DNA of 64,000 nucleotides from Malachius bipustulatus (Eukaryota; Arthropoda; Insecta; Coleoptera; Melyridae). The position numbers and the translations under genes are program-made. The stretch spans positions 37,771,637 through 37,835,636 of the forward strand of contig OU342632.1 of assembly GCA_910589415.1 (NCBI GenBank), in the 5' to 3' direction. This document shows positions 23,915 to 36,503 of the stretch, piece after piece (positions within the stretch are counted from its first letter, which is position 1; the number at the start of each line of letters is the position of its first letter). The notes under the pieces are model-generated. The model worked only from the letters and a program-made list of their open reading frames with translations. It made no database searches and was not told the DNA's origin.

Positions 23915-26028
23915 TAATAGATAAACTGACGTGGTTTTAGTGACAATACATCGTATTCCATAACCTTCACTAGCGGCGGAGAGACCTAAAAATCGCTTCC
24001 TCTGGATGTGATTATCGTCGATAGTACAATAAGAGAAAAAGCAACGTCCAGTGACCACTCCGAAGGGATGTAACTCCACTATAATAATTAATTACTGGTG
24101 GGGCTTCAATCTTTAGGGGTTGCGGGTGGATTTTCATTTTTATGTGGGCATCACTTTAGATTTATTACTGAAAAGATACACTTATCAAACGCTTCCTAGT
24201 TATCATCTAATTTTAAATTTATTTTTTATAAATGTACTTAAAAGGAATTTTTTAGAGCAAATCAGTTTGAGTTTCATGAGCGGGGGTTAGTTAAAACACC
24301 GCCATGAAGTTGCGCTTGATTAAATAGCATTGTGAAATTAACCACAATGAGGGTAGATATCCATTTAAGATAAATACAATGATGATAATAATAATAATAA
24401 CAATAAGCCACCGTAACAGTCATCTAAGGCTGCAAGATTAGCTCTCTCTCCCCTCTAAATTAGACCTGTAAAGATGATAATGGCCATTGCAACCGCAAGA
24501 ACTCGTTATCAAAGTTGTAGACAGCCACGCAAGCAATATGCTACCCTTATATTATAAGAACTGTTTTGGAGTAACTAGAATATAACTAGGTACTTATACT
24601 AATGATGAGGCTTGTTTGAAATTAAATAGGATTCAGATTTAAAAGTTAAAAACTGTGCTCCTCCATTTTATATCATTGATCAGTCGCCGAAACAATTTCC
24701 ACTCGAGGCAAGACTTAAAGCAAGGTATCAAAGCAGCAAAGTCGTGATCAGAAGAAGCAATTTTCCTTTGCTAATTTCAAGGACGCATAAACAGAAGTGA
24801 GGCTCGTTTGGTGAATTTCATCCATGTCGCTAGAGACGCTCGAAGCAAACTTTCCTAGCACTTCTATATAAGTATAAGCCTATACCAGGACCTATAAACG
24901 GCCTTATTAAATTGCTATCCTGAACAAGGAGTTGAAGTTGATGTTACCCCAGGGAATTGTGACGCCAACTCTAATTTTTTATGTTCTCATGTTTAATTTA
25001 CGTGAATAGTTTATGGTCGCCAGGATGATTTGGAGCTCCCATAAACCTAACGAAAACTTAGATATTCGAAATTAATTTGAGAGCTTTTTGTTTTCACGAG
25101 ATTAATCAGAGGCCTCATTTATTTCAATGGGTCTTTTGAACTTGCGAAAATTAAATGGAAAAAGTTTTTCCCTTGTATATATATTTATTATGTCAAGTTA
25201 ATTTTTTTATATTTTATAACAATAAAGCCGCGAAAGTCAGTTTCTGCAAAAATCATGAGTATATGAAAAATCAAACTTAAAAAAAAACAAAATTGAAGGT
25301 ACGTGTACTCACCAACTTAAAAGTTTTCCTTGCTAAAACGGTTCATTTCCCTAAATTTTATGTTGTTGACACTTCTTGTAATGATCCGAAATTCTTTAGT
25401 TCAAGAAAAAAGAGATTTTACTAAAAAATCAATATTTTGTTTTCATTTCCATATTAGTAGCCATGCAATTTTGGCTCGAGAGATTCGTCCATCAGATTTA
25501 AGAGGACACCTGCAGCAGCATCACCCGCTGAGGTAGGTCACTGTTGTACTGCAGACAGTGAAGATGAAGGGAGTGAGGAGTTAGTTTAGTAACAAATAGG
25601 ATCTTGGATGCGATACACCTTGGCCAGTTTACTCCGGGATCGGACTCGTAATTTCCTGTTTATTAAGAATTATAATCGTCCTGTTTTCGTAGTTAAAACA
25701 AAGTATTAATTACTCCGCAGTCCACATTAATAAATCTCAGTACGCCAATAGTAAAACTATTATTAATACTCACCCAAAATATTTTATTCCAAGTTACTGA
25801 TAAATATTTATAGATAGACAACTATAACTTGTGAATATTTATCAACAATTATTGTTAGCCTAAGTAAACCTAAATATATCCTAATATTTGTACTTTCCTT
25901 CTCCCGTGGGAACGTAGCAGAAATCATCACCAATCACCATATAGACAAAAATCAGTAATCTCGTAAAACAGTGTCTCGTAAAAAAAGGGTGTCTCAGTGA
26001 ACTCTTTCTTTTACCCTTAAATAATTGC
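23915..26028. other. intergenic DNA
   Basis: No gene is supported. A short (ATA/ATG)n microsatellite lies near 24378-24406. Confidence 0.5.
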
Positions 26029-26040
26029 TTGTTCTGATTT
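26029..26040 (-). repeat. target-site duplication at the 3' end of the truncated LINE
   Basis: TTGTTCTGATTT on the plus strand is repeated exactly at 27493-27504. It directly abuts the (TAA)n-type tail of the minus-strand LINE. Confidence 0.8.
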
Positions 26041-27492
26041 TTTATTATTAAAAAGGACCGCATCGACCATTGAGGTCATTAGCGGTAAATTACAGTTTTT
26101 ACAGATTATAGAATAGACATAAGATGATACATTGGCAGATATTCAGTAGTATATTAATCACTAAATTAAAGTGTCTAGTTTGTTAGCTTTTAAGAAATTC
26201 ACTATGTCACTGATGTTTCTTGAGTGGGCCAGGAGAGACCTTATGTTATCTTCTTTAAAAGTCCGGGTGCGACTGTATTTACTGCACTCAATTAGCAAAT
26301 GTTTGACGGTTATTCTTACATTGCATACATCACAGACGGGTGGGTGTTCCTTGGCTATGAGGTAGGAGTGGGTGAGTGCTACTAGTGTGCCCTATACGCA
26401 GTCTTGAAATGATAACTTGTGATCTTCGTTGTGAGGGGGCTTGGAGAGGGTGCTGTGGCGTTGTGGTGATTTCCTGTAGCTTGGACTCCTTGCTATTCCA
26501 GTTGTTTTCCCAGAGTTTGGTGATGAGTTGCGTGAGATGGTTTCTTAGGTTCGAGGCTATGGTTTTCGTTTCAGCGAAGCAGTTGTGGGTTTTGTTCGCT
26601 GCTGTTTTGACTTCTTTGTCTGCTCGGTCGTTCCCAGTAATTCCAACATGAGATGGGGTATAAATAAATATAAATTGCTTGGGCGTTGTAGATAGATTTT
26701 GTCTTATAGTCTGTACCAGTGGGTGATCGGGGTACATTTCTTTACAAGCTTGGATTGAGCTCAGTGAGTCTGTGCAGATGGCGAGATTAGCTTCTGGACA
26801 TTCTATTGAGTACTCCACTGCTTTTAGGAGGGCATATAGCAGTTTTTTAGTTTTGGGAAGTCTCTCCAGTGTAAGTGCTGGTGACGTGGGGTAGATGAAA
26901 GCGCTGGGTTTCGTTTCCTGTGGTGAAGGCACATCCTACCCCACTATTTGTTTTAGATGCGTCGGTATAAATAAATTCGTATTCTTTGTATTTTTCACGG
27001 AGTTGTTTGAATTCAAGTGATAATATCTCCGGATGTGTGTCTGTTTTTGGGTGTTTACTGAGTGTTGTGTCACTATTGAATCGGGGGGAAAGCCAGGGGT
27101 AGAATTGACGGTGGGTAGGGAAGCTATGTTTTGGGAGAGAGAAAGCAATTTCCGATAAAATTCTATTTACTCTTTCGTAAAGTGGTGGTTTGCAGTTTTT
27201 TTGTGTGTAGAGGGTCTTGTATCTGGTGGAGAACGTCTTGTTATAATTTGGGTGATCTTGCCTGTGTAAGATTTTACTGGCGTAGGATAGGGTGAGTTTC
27301 TTGACTCTGAGGTTGAGCGGTAATTCGTTGGCAAGGACATGCAGGCTGTCAGTTGGGCTTGTTCTGTATGCACCGATGGCGATCCGTAGACTAGTGTTTT
27401 CTATAGAAGTGACTATCTTTAAAAGGCTATTAGAGGCTGTAGTGTATGCAATGAGTCCATAATCTATCCGTGATCGTATCAGTGATCGGTAG
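26041..27492 (-). mobile_element. 5'-truncated I-type LINE insertion
   Basis: A 1452-base insertion, read on the minus strand, starts in the 3' part of the reverse-transcriptase region (YRSLIRSRIDYG) and ends in a TAATAATAAA tail. It is flanked by an exact 12-bp duplication. A (TAA)n-like tail, RNase H and 5' truncation fit an I-superfamily LINE. The protein is clearly related to, but much diverged from, the 12783-18242 element, so it belongs to another family. Confidence 0.85.
26161..27492 (-). pseudogene. LINE ORF2 remnant: reverse transcriptase 3' part and RNase H
   Basis: Read from 27492 downwards, the remnant has YRSLIRSRIDYG and RIAIGAYRTSPT (also seen in the 12783-18242 element), then RNase H with YTDASKTNSG, CTDSLSS and GNDRADK. 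It ends with the Cys/His motif CDVCNVRITVKHLLIEC and a stop TAG at 26161-26163. A frame change lies at about 26850-26930 and another near 26330, and the endonuclease and most of the reverse transcriptase are missing. It cannot make a working enzyme. In RNase H the second acidic residue region falls at the frame break. Confidence 0.87.
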
Positions 27493-27504
27493 TTGTTCTG
27501 ATTT
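27493..27504 (-). repeat. target-site duplication at the 5' end of the truncated LINE
   Basis: TTGTTCTGATTT is identical to 26029-26040. The codons read upstream of this point on the minus strand (MANPLFTPERNN...) therefore belong to flanking DNA, not to the LINE. Confidence 0.8.
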
Positions 27505-29900
27505 ATTCTATAGCATAAGTTAAAATTGTTTCTTTCAGGAGTAAAGAGAGGGTTAGCCACTCATACCGGAGTCATTTTGTTGAAATATTCTGTTGATTTA
27601 TTATAAAAAATTTATTCAATTGTTAATGAGCTAGTTATTTGTGTATTTGAAATCTGCTCATTACTAATCTGTCCCCGTCTCATTAAACACTTAATAGCAT
27701 CTCTACATAATTCTTGTGGATCAAAAAAGTGACACTTATATCAATTTCTAGTTTTTTTTCTCGAAGCATAGCAACATGATTATTCTAAAGTCGCTTTTTA
27801 GAGCGACGAAACGCATGTAACATGATTTGGAGTCAATTATAATAAATCCTTTTTTGTGCATGTTTGGAAGAAGCAATTTTGAATAATAACATTCAATCAC
27901 AATAATTATTATTCAGTGGTCCATTTGCGTCCACTGCTACGTAAACCTTTAGTGAATTTTTTCATTGGTGACCGATTTGTGCCAAACTTGATCCGGTTTA
28001 CTTGGATTTATTTAATGCCATTAGCTCATCTTACTGGAAAAAGTTTCAAGCTCCAATGTAACTTCGTTTCAACACTTCGCTTCAGCACTTCGCTTGTCCA
28101 TCTTAACTCGTCTCGTTTGTAAAAGACCGAATTACATATTTCTGAACCAAAATCATTTAAATCATCCCTAAAATACGTACTTCTTTTAGATTAATTGTCT
28201 TTATGTCAGTTACAACGTCACGTGATGCTCACTTTCAAAATTTTCCTCGCGGTTTTGAAATATTTAAATCCCAAAGCTGTGAAAATGTAACTATACGAAC
28301 TATAGGTGAGTCAATATTTACTAAATGTAGGATATTTAGTTTCGTAGGTGACAAAATAAAACAAATAGTAAATTAATAAAAAAAAAATAATTTACACAAA
28401 CAGGCTCAGTGAGAAACTTTTGGGACGAAATAACAGCACCAGATCATATTTTTCTATATATTTTTTATAGGTTTTTTCAAACTAGTTAATATTGGCCCGT
28501 TCCTATGATGTCATTTCAAAAGCTGGATCTAAGGTAATAGATCTAGTAAGGATAAGAAAGGATATAAGGTAATCTACTAGGGTATATGTATAAAACGAAA
28601 CCAGATAATAAATAATGCTACGAAGTGTCACTTATGAGAAAATCTGGACCAAAAGACGAACAAACATCCATTTCCTTACTTACAGGTGAGCAGTTTGAAG
28701 TTTATTGAACAAATAAGAAACGGCGTAATGCTCACTCTAGTAACTTCGATTGCTAGCTTAGAAGCACGTTATTCAGATATGATTTGAGTAGAGCGAATTT
28801 CTAAACACATTTTATGCAAATACGCTGCCTCCGCCATATAACACAGGATATTGGATTGTCTTTCTGGGTGGATAAGTCATGAGAAAGAGAAGTTATTATA
28901 AGATAAGGGAAACTAAATCGGTTTTCGAGGTATGTCGTCTGGAATTCGGGAAATATAAAGTTACAACAGGTAAACTATTTTTAGTCTCTACTCTATTGCG
29001 TTGAAAATGAGCCTGCAGATGCATTGGGTTATGAAAAATCCGAATAAGAATCATTTTTCCTGTGCCATCCACCGTTTCCGAGATATGACTGTCTGGTAAT
29101 TTGCAAATTTAGTTAAGGATATTATTTCTCAAGGTATAGCTTTGAAAATATAGAGAAACTGAATTCTTTTTTTTTGTCTTTTTACTATTTCGAGAAGTAT
29201 GGGAATTAGGTTTAATCCTCCAGATATTATTGTTCTGGGAATTAGTTTTCAGACAAAATGAAAAAATGCAAATTCAAAACTACTACTGTTTTTCCTATGC
29301 CGTTTACCATTTTTTTTCTTTAGATATTGCTCTGAAAATTTGGATGCTAGTTATTTGAATAACGAAAAATACAAAAGCAACGTATTCTTTCTACGCCATT
29401 TGAAGTTTTTGACATATGACGCTGTCACCGCTGCTCCTAATATACTATCAATATTTGAAAGCCGCGTATCCCATCAGGGGTGGGTCGTACTACCTTCTTT
29501 CTTCTCGAATTAAAAAAAGAAAATAGGACTCGATAAGTAAGTTTGCGCACTAACGGGTGGTGGTGAAATGGTACTTATTTTATTAAAGATTCAACAATAA
29601 TAATAATGGTAAATTAAATCCATATAATCTGAATAATTAACCAGATAATAATTATACATTCGTGGTTATAATTCGTAGCCCTCGAGTTACGTGCACGTAC
29701 CCTTGCTTCACAATCGAGAATAGCAACAATAACAGAAAAGAAGTAATATGTTTAATAACTATTTCAGCTTATTGAAGGGTGAGCTGGGTTTCAATGGACC
29801 CTGAAGGGGTTGTATCAAATTAAATTCGACGACGGTCGGCGTAGATCTATCTGTTGTACTAGAGTTTATATCTGATGGTTATATTGGTACTTATCACTGT
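27505..29900. other. intergenic AT-rich DNA
   Basis: No gene is supported. A 10-bp tandem (CACTTCGCTT / CACTTCGCTT) lies near 28074-28092. Confidence 0.5.
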
Positions 29901-30215
29901 CCCGTATTCAGGAATGTAACCGTGGGCGTCAAAGGTCAGCTAGGTCTTGATGGTGGTAGTGACGATACGAAGGGGAGTCGGGGTGGAAGGATCCCGCAGG
30001 TGCAGGTCAGCTTTCAGTGTACGATGTCCGATGAGACGGAAGGTGCCCCCTTTAGTGGAAATTTTATAGATGCGGGAATAAAGGCCCCAGATAGTGTGAG
30101 GGCCTTCGAAATCTCACGACGTAGACCGGGAGCCTTGCGGCGAAAGGATAAATCCTCATACGAGAGTCCTAGTGATGGCGTCTACCCAGAGCAGCACACA
30201 GGACCTTAATCTCCC
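29900..30215. other. GC-rich, coding-like block of unknown identity
   Basis: All six frames here are richer in GC than the flanks. The plus strand has a 95-codon frame. The minus strand has a 50-60-codon frame (GGTFRLIGHRTLKADLHLRD within it) that reads more like protein but is interrupted by stops, and resumes in frame after one of them. I do not recognise either. It may be a fragment of an old retroelement or host exon. It is not annotated as a gene. Confidence 0.3.
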
Positions 30216-31560
30216 TTTCACAAATAAATGCCAATATTCCGATAAAAGAAAATCCGCACAGGCGAAGGGTTTATAACACCACTTGGCAAAAACAAACCTC
30301 TTACTTTATTTCGAAAAAAAGGAATGGCGGCTCCGTTAGGATTTTCAAGGAGAAGCCCCACGTCTGACAGTAGCTCCACCTACTTAATACCAGATTTACT
30401 ATCCCGAGAAGTGTAACAGAAATATGTAAATATCGCTGTACCGGAGAACATCGCCAATTTCAGTTATTCATTATCGTCAGGAACCTTTCAGATAAAGTTT
30501 TATAAATATTTTATTTTGCAGATCCACTTACTGTAAATTAATTAATTGAAACCCAGATGGCACAACTGACACAACTATTGTTTTACAGTCCATTTCTGAC
30601 ATGTAACAACGCCTGGAAGATTTAAAATCTTCTTAACGATAATATTAGGTCTTCAGATTGACGCCGAAGATAATCGTTATGCGTTGACCTCAAAAATCAG
30701 CTCACTATCTGCATAAAATTACTTAAATTACTGGCACTCACAAAACCTTAGCAGGATTCGAACATGTACGATTTAATATCGTGTGGTTATGAATGATGCG
30801 AGAAAACTACTTTAACTGAACTAAGTTAATTAAGTTAGTGTTGTCCACTGAAGCATTTGATATAAGTCTTAGATAATAAAGCAGTTTTCAATTCATAAAT
30901 TAAAAGTTACTAAATTACTAATTCACTAGTAACTACATTTACAAAACAGGTCTGTCGAAATTCAATTAAACTGAAAACAACAACAGCGGTTTTAATTCTC
31001 GCAATTCTAACCGATTAAAAATTTAATTTTCGAATTAGTTGTGATAATCTAATGAGTGGTTACAAGAGAGGAATATTTGTGTTGTAAGTGAATTAAACTG
31101 TCTGGTTCGTTGATCATTGGACCCTGGAAAGAAGTAATGGATTGACCAGGAATCCACGTACTGGATTCAGCTCAGAGCGAAGCGGTTGTTATTTAGCCTA
31201 ATCAGTAAATTGGTTCAGTAGGCAGCGTTGTTCGGAAGCGCAGACTGAACAGCCAAAGAGGTTACGAGTAAATTCTTTATTCTCTTCATTAATCAACGTC
31301 CTGCCCGAGGTCCTGGCGCTTTCCTCCTTCGGCCCCCGCGATCCTTTTTATTTCCCATGGACCAGTGAGGGATGCTCCGGTGAAATATTCCACTAAAATG
31401 TAACTCTACGTTTTACCTTTTTACTCTAAATTTTCCAAAATTATAATAATTTCGTAGATTTTATTAATATTAATTGATATAGGTAATGTAGAGATAAGAA
31501 ATGATGTTTTCTAGTAGTCGAACATTAAAAGCGTTAAGTATAAGTTGAGCGTTGTTTTTT
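30216..31560. other. intergenic DNA with GC-richer island at 31130-31375
   Basis: No ORF is supported. The island 31130-31375 stands out from AT-rich flanks and could be conserved non-coding sequence. Confidence 0.4.
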
Positions 31561-31626
31561 AAAATCAGAACCACGTTGGCATGTGCAATACCATTGCAGT
31601 ACACGTCAACATGGTTTTGATTTTTT
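31561..31626. ncRNA. candidate miRNA-like hairpin
   Basis: AAAATCAGAACCACGTTGGC begins a left arm that pairs with the right arm ending ACATGGTTTTGATTTT. I count about 26 pairs, two mismatches and one 3-base bulge around a short loop near 31590. The pairing stops sharply at the hairpin base, as in a pre-miRNA and unlike the long foldbacks elsewhere. I recognise no known miRNA seed. It could also be a very short foldback repeat. No expression evidence is possible from sequence. Confidence 0.35.
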
Positions 31627-31884
31627 CCAAATTTATAAGGATTTTTAAAATGCCACATTGAGTGTGATTGTAGCATTTTTTTAATTCAAAAATATAAAAT
31701 CCAATAAATAATATCTAATAATAATAAATCTTAATAATGAAAAAAAAAAGAAAATATTTGAGGGAAGTAGGTACTTAAACAATTTGATTCAAATAAGTTT
31801 GGGGTGGTAAACTCCAATTTAGTGGAATATCCTGGAACGTTCTAACTGACAAATCATTTCAAGTGTTTCAATGCACGCAATTAA

Positions 31885-32377
31885 ATGGAATTTGTCTCAA
31901 CTTTCCCTGTGAACTTCCCAACAGGCTTCCTGTCATTAATTATTAGCCCGATTTGCAGAACTAACGCTATGAGCTGTGAATTATTTAAAGAAAGCGTCAC
32001 GAGCGTCATTTTTTATCGGTTTGCTCCTTTGCTACTTGCCATCACATCCTTGCCAGTGATTATCTTCTATAAATTACCATCCGCTTAGAACTTTGGTCCT
32101 TAATTACGTTCAATGAATTTGGGAATACTTTGTAATTGAAACTCCTTCTGAAAAGTTATCACTTCCTCACCTCGTCAAAACTTATTTTTGGCCCTTAAAA
32201 ATTTCTGAAGAGTTATATAGGGTTATGAAAAAACTTAATTATATACAATTGCATGCGATTATAACTTCGCGGCTTGATTCATATTTAGAAAAGAAAAACT
32301 AAAAATATCATTCGAAAAAATACCTACTTTAGTTTAATTCACGATATTACTAAGCGGAATGATGAAGTTTGTCATTA
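31885..32377. other. intergenic AT-rich DNA
   Basis: Nothing gene-like; the 67-codon frame at 31885-32088 has no known domain. Confidence 0.5.
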
Positions 32378-33570
32378 TACAGGGTGTCCCAATATTCCAT
32401 GGACATGGAGCAACCACAGATTACTGAGGTAAAAAAAAGTCGCTCGGACCAAACTTATCTCTATACCAAAAAGCTTCGTTTGTCCGTTAGAGGGCTTCAA
32501 AGTCTTTTGAAAATTTTAGTTTTTTTGAAATAGCTCAAAGTCGGCTCATTCCAATTCGATGAAATTTGGTAGGTAAATTTCTTATTAAAAGTACTAACTT
32601 CTGATGTACATGATAATTTGACGAAAACCCGGGAAGGGGTGAAACTACCCCTACCCTCCACTAAAATCGATCGTAATTGTTAATAGGGTAGCAGGAACGC
32701 TGTTTATGTTTTTTTGTTTGAAAGATACATCGTTTAAGCCCATTTTTGGTCTCCTACAAAAATCTGTATCTTTCCGAGGTGCTATGTGAGAAAATAAATT
32801 AGTCGATGATAACTAAATTTTTATTTCATTCTTTTAATTTGAAATCAAATTTTCAATTGTCAGGTGATTATTTTATCTAATCTCATAAAATATGCTCGAT
32901 GTGGGCGCTGGTTTGGACCCTAGAAAGTTCCATCCTGCGCAAAAAAATGATTTTAACTTTTCTTGGAAGCTCGTCGTTTTGCAAACTGTTTAGTGCGTTT
33001 GAAAAAAACCGTTTGCAAACACCTGAAAAAAAAAACGAACCATACTAAACATCTTCTATGAGATTAGATCAAATAATCACCTGACAATTGAAAATTTGAT
33101 TTCAAATTAAAAGAATAAAATAAAATTTTGGTTAGGTATCATCGACTAATTTATCTTATCACATAGCACCTCGGAAAGATACAGATTTTTGTAAAATACC
33201 AAAAATGGGCTAAAACGATGTATCTTTCAAACAAAAAAACATGAACAGCGTTCCTGCTACCCTATCAACAATTACGATCGATTTTAATGGAGGGTAGGGG
33301 TAGTTTCACCCCTTCCCGGGTTTTCGTCAAATTATCATGTACATCAGAAGTTAGTACTTTTAATAAGAAATTTACCTACCAAATTTCATCAAATTGGAAT
33401 GAGCCGACTTTGAGCTATTTCAAAAAAACTAAAATTTTCAAAAGACTTTGAAGCCCTCTAACGGACAAACGAACCACTTTGGTATAGAGATAAGTTTGGT
33501 CCGAGCGACTTTTTTTTACCTCAGTAATCTGTGGTTGCTCCATGTCCATGGAATATTGGGACACCCTGTA
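32378..33570. mobile_element. 1.2-kb foldback element with TACAGGGTGTCCCAATATTC ends
   Basis: The left end TACAGGGTGTCCCAATATTC is repeated inverted at the right end (GAATATTGGGACACCCTGTA). The arms of about 510 bases match almost base for base from the ends inward to about 32890 and 33055. The arm contains a GGGAAGGGGTGAAACTACCC block. The loop is about 165 bases with no recognisable protein. TA flanks both ends. The high arm identity points to recent formation or to continuing gene conversion between arms. Transcription from either side would give a long double-stranded RNA. Confidence 0.9.
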
Positions 33571-36152
33571 TGAAAACGTGCTTGTTGGAGTATTATTAAC
33601 AATATAAATTTATATAAATACAACTAAAATTTCTTGAATTTTTTTTATTTCCTTACTCATACCTAATATGCAATATGAATTTATTAAAACAAAAATAAAG
33701 CTAAAGGGTACGCTCATAGTACTTGAATGTAATTCTCCAAAGTAGGGTTTGTTCAGTGGTTTAATTCTTTACTTATTGAGAGTCACGTTAACACATGAAG
33801 TGTGGAATAACTGCGTGCAGGCATTGAACTAAATAGGCCAGTACACCTTGAGCATATTAGCTTGAACAACTATTGGTGCCTGAGTCCTTTGTTGCACTAC
33901 ATAGGCAGAGAACTGCGAAGGCATTGTGCAGCGTGCACTCACCCTAGGGAGCAGTTGTTCAATTTATCCTTTTAGGCCACACTTTAGTCCCGCAAGCTTT
34001 TGTTATAACAAATTAAACGACCCTGACACAATGCTTATCCGGCAATTCGATATATTATAGCGTCCTTTGTTTTACCATGGTGAAGGCTATTCAAACCTTT
34101 ATCCATTCTATAGGTGATGTCTAATAAAGTCAAAGGTGAGAAACGTTAAACGATGTTGTTATTTGGCTTTTAGAATATATTTCATTTATTTAATCATTAA
34201 AATATTGAGCTGAAAATTGAGCTTTTTATAACTCTCTCATTTAGATATAAAAAACCCAAAAAATATTATTCACGGAATTGTAGTGGGTAGGTATGTTAGA
34301 TAATGGGAATAGGTCAACGAAATGTTGGAATATAATGGTTTCTCAACAGAAAAACTAAAATAAGTCTTACAAGTTATAATTTGTAACTTACCGTCATTAC
34401 ACCCATAATGTCCTTAACAAAAATTAAGAGTTTTAGAGAGGACGGGGAGCTCAAACCAATCTACAATCGCTGAAGAGGACCTTGATTTGATTTAAAACAA
34501 CAACTAAGGATCGATTATTTGGTCGAAACGTATCTGTCAGAAGACTGTGAAGAATACTGCTTTTCCACATATTTGAATTAAAAGACAATCGAAGCTTTTT
34601 AAGGAAAAGTAAGAATGGGAGACATGAATTTTTGATGTAGGAAACCGTTTGCCATGCAAGATCCGTAACAGGGCTCGGATCAGATCAAACTGTTTCACAA
34701 AGGAAGATTTATCAATTGTTGGTTAAAAATTTGGTTAAAAAAAAATTTCGTAGTTTTTACATTATTATGAGCATTGAGCGGAAAAATTCGGGGAAGTTTC
34801 GAAATCAAAGAAAACGTTTGTGGACTCGGTTGATGAAACCCTTCTAAGTAATGGTATAAGTAATTACAAAAAACAGCTGGATGAGGAAAAAAGTAGTATG
34901 TGGATTTTCAATTTCATCCATTGAAGTTTCATCTTCCGTTGTGATAGACAGCAATAGATGTTCGTCTAAAGCCAACGCCTTCAACTTAATCCTATCTGTA
35001 TGACTCGGTCAATGTCAATCGCTCTGAAGATTTCATCGTTGATGACTTAACTGCATTATAACTCGGTTGTTGGGATGTTACCTCGTTGAGTCAGAGGTAT
35101 AAATCAGACCTGCGCATATCTGCGGGTGCCGAATCGTCAGTAGCTTCATTTTTTCCTCGGGCTCATTGAAATTGCGAGACAATTTACGAATCTTATAAAA
35201 ATATTTATTTTGTTGACTTTGTTGCTATATTACGCGAGTGTAGTAACCACTACATTTAATTTTCAAAATTCTTGAGGCACTTAAAAACGACGGTTTTTTG
35301 TTAATTACAAACATACAGGAAGGACCTGCTACAACAGTAAGGAGAGGGGAGGATGTGATTTCTTAAGTTATAATATCTTAGTGCCTGTAAGGAAGCTAGT
35401 CGTGGCTCGTGACAATTTGTCTTGAAATCGTTCGGGACGGGCCTAGGCGGGTAATTACATACAGGTGAATTTTAGAACGCAGCATAGTTAAAAACTAGAC
35501 TCGTTTATTTACTTCCCTTATATGTTTTAGAGAGATGTGTTGAATGGGTCATTTGTTAAGATTGAGAAACTACGTCTGTTGCTGTAGTCACATTACATTT
35601 TAGGTCTGTTAAGTAATTTTCGAGAAAAGTTGGGAAAATATTTTAAATTTGTGACGTCATGTTCACTACCTCGACTTTAACAATAATGCATAAAAATGAC
35701 TTAAATGACGAAATTTACATCACGACGAAATTAAAACAATAAACTGACGAATAAACGAATCTGATTTCCGACCAAGAAGACAAGAAGACATCAAGAAAAC
35801 CTCAATTTGGATACCATCAAATACATAATGCAACCGTTCCTCCTGAATCATGAGATAATTGAGCAAGCTGTAATCGCCATGAAATACTAATGCACAGTTG
35901 CACAATATCAAAGAGTAGAGACTTAGAGACTGATAATGCAGAAGGGAAACTACTCAGCACTAAGCCCTCATTTCGTAGGTACATACATGACATGTCTAAG
36001 AGCGCAATGAACATGTCTGAACGCATTGCTGAAACGTCTGCAGACATACGGGGGCTCTAGGGGAATTAAGCGGTTTACGACAATCCCGGGGACATGCATA
36101 TCTCCTGTAATACAATCACGAATGATAACGTGAGAATGGAACAGTGACGGAT
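33571..36152. other. intergenic DNA
   Basis: No gene is supported. The stretch 34420-35100 is richer in mixed codons but every frame is interrupted and I recognise nothing in it. Short minus-strand frames at 35720-36318 overlap each other and have no known domain. Confidence 0.45.
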
Positions 36153-36170
36153 AAAGAGAGAGAGAGAGAG
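36153..36170. repeat. (GA)n microsatellite
   Basis: About eight to nine AG units in a row are seen. Confidence 0.8.
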
Positions 36171-36503
36171 AATTACTAATCAATTGCATTTCGATATACA
36201 AAAGAAAAGTCAGAAATTTCATTACTTGGGGTCGTAAAAATTGGCAGTTATGCTCTTTCAATGTATAAATAAATAATATTAATTGGTTTTTAAAAATTTG
36301 ACACAACACAAGTGGCAATTTTTCGAATTGTCATTTGTAAATGTTTTATGAAAAGGGCCCCTGTTCTTAAATCGCAAGAATGTTACGGATATTTGACTGT
36401 CGAGTTGGAAAGACCTTGAGATTTTATTTCTATATCCAGCTTATTTGATTAGAAACATTTAAATCGACAACAACTAATAATTAAGCGTGAAGAGAAAACA
36501 CTT

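Noticed and set aside
26376..26651. 91-codon plus frame
   Set aside because: It is antisense to the RNase H remnant on the minus strand.
27505..27560. N-terminal part of the minus-strand frame (MANPLFTPERNN...) as LINE sequence
   Set aside because: The 12-bp target duplication ends the LINE at 27492, so these codons are flanking DNA read in frame by chance.
34420..35100. Possible decayed transposase gene
   Set aside because: Stretches look mildly codon-like, but no frame gives a recognisable motif and all are interrupted.
36153..36170. (GA)n as a GAGA-factor site
   Set aside because: A lone short microsatellite without promoter context does not support this.
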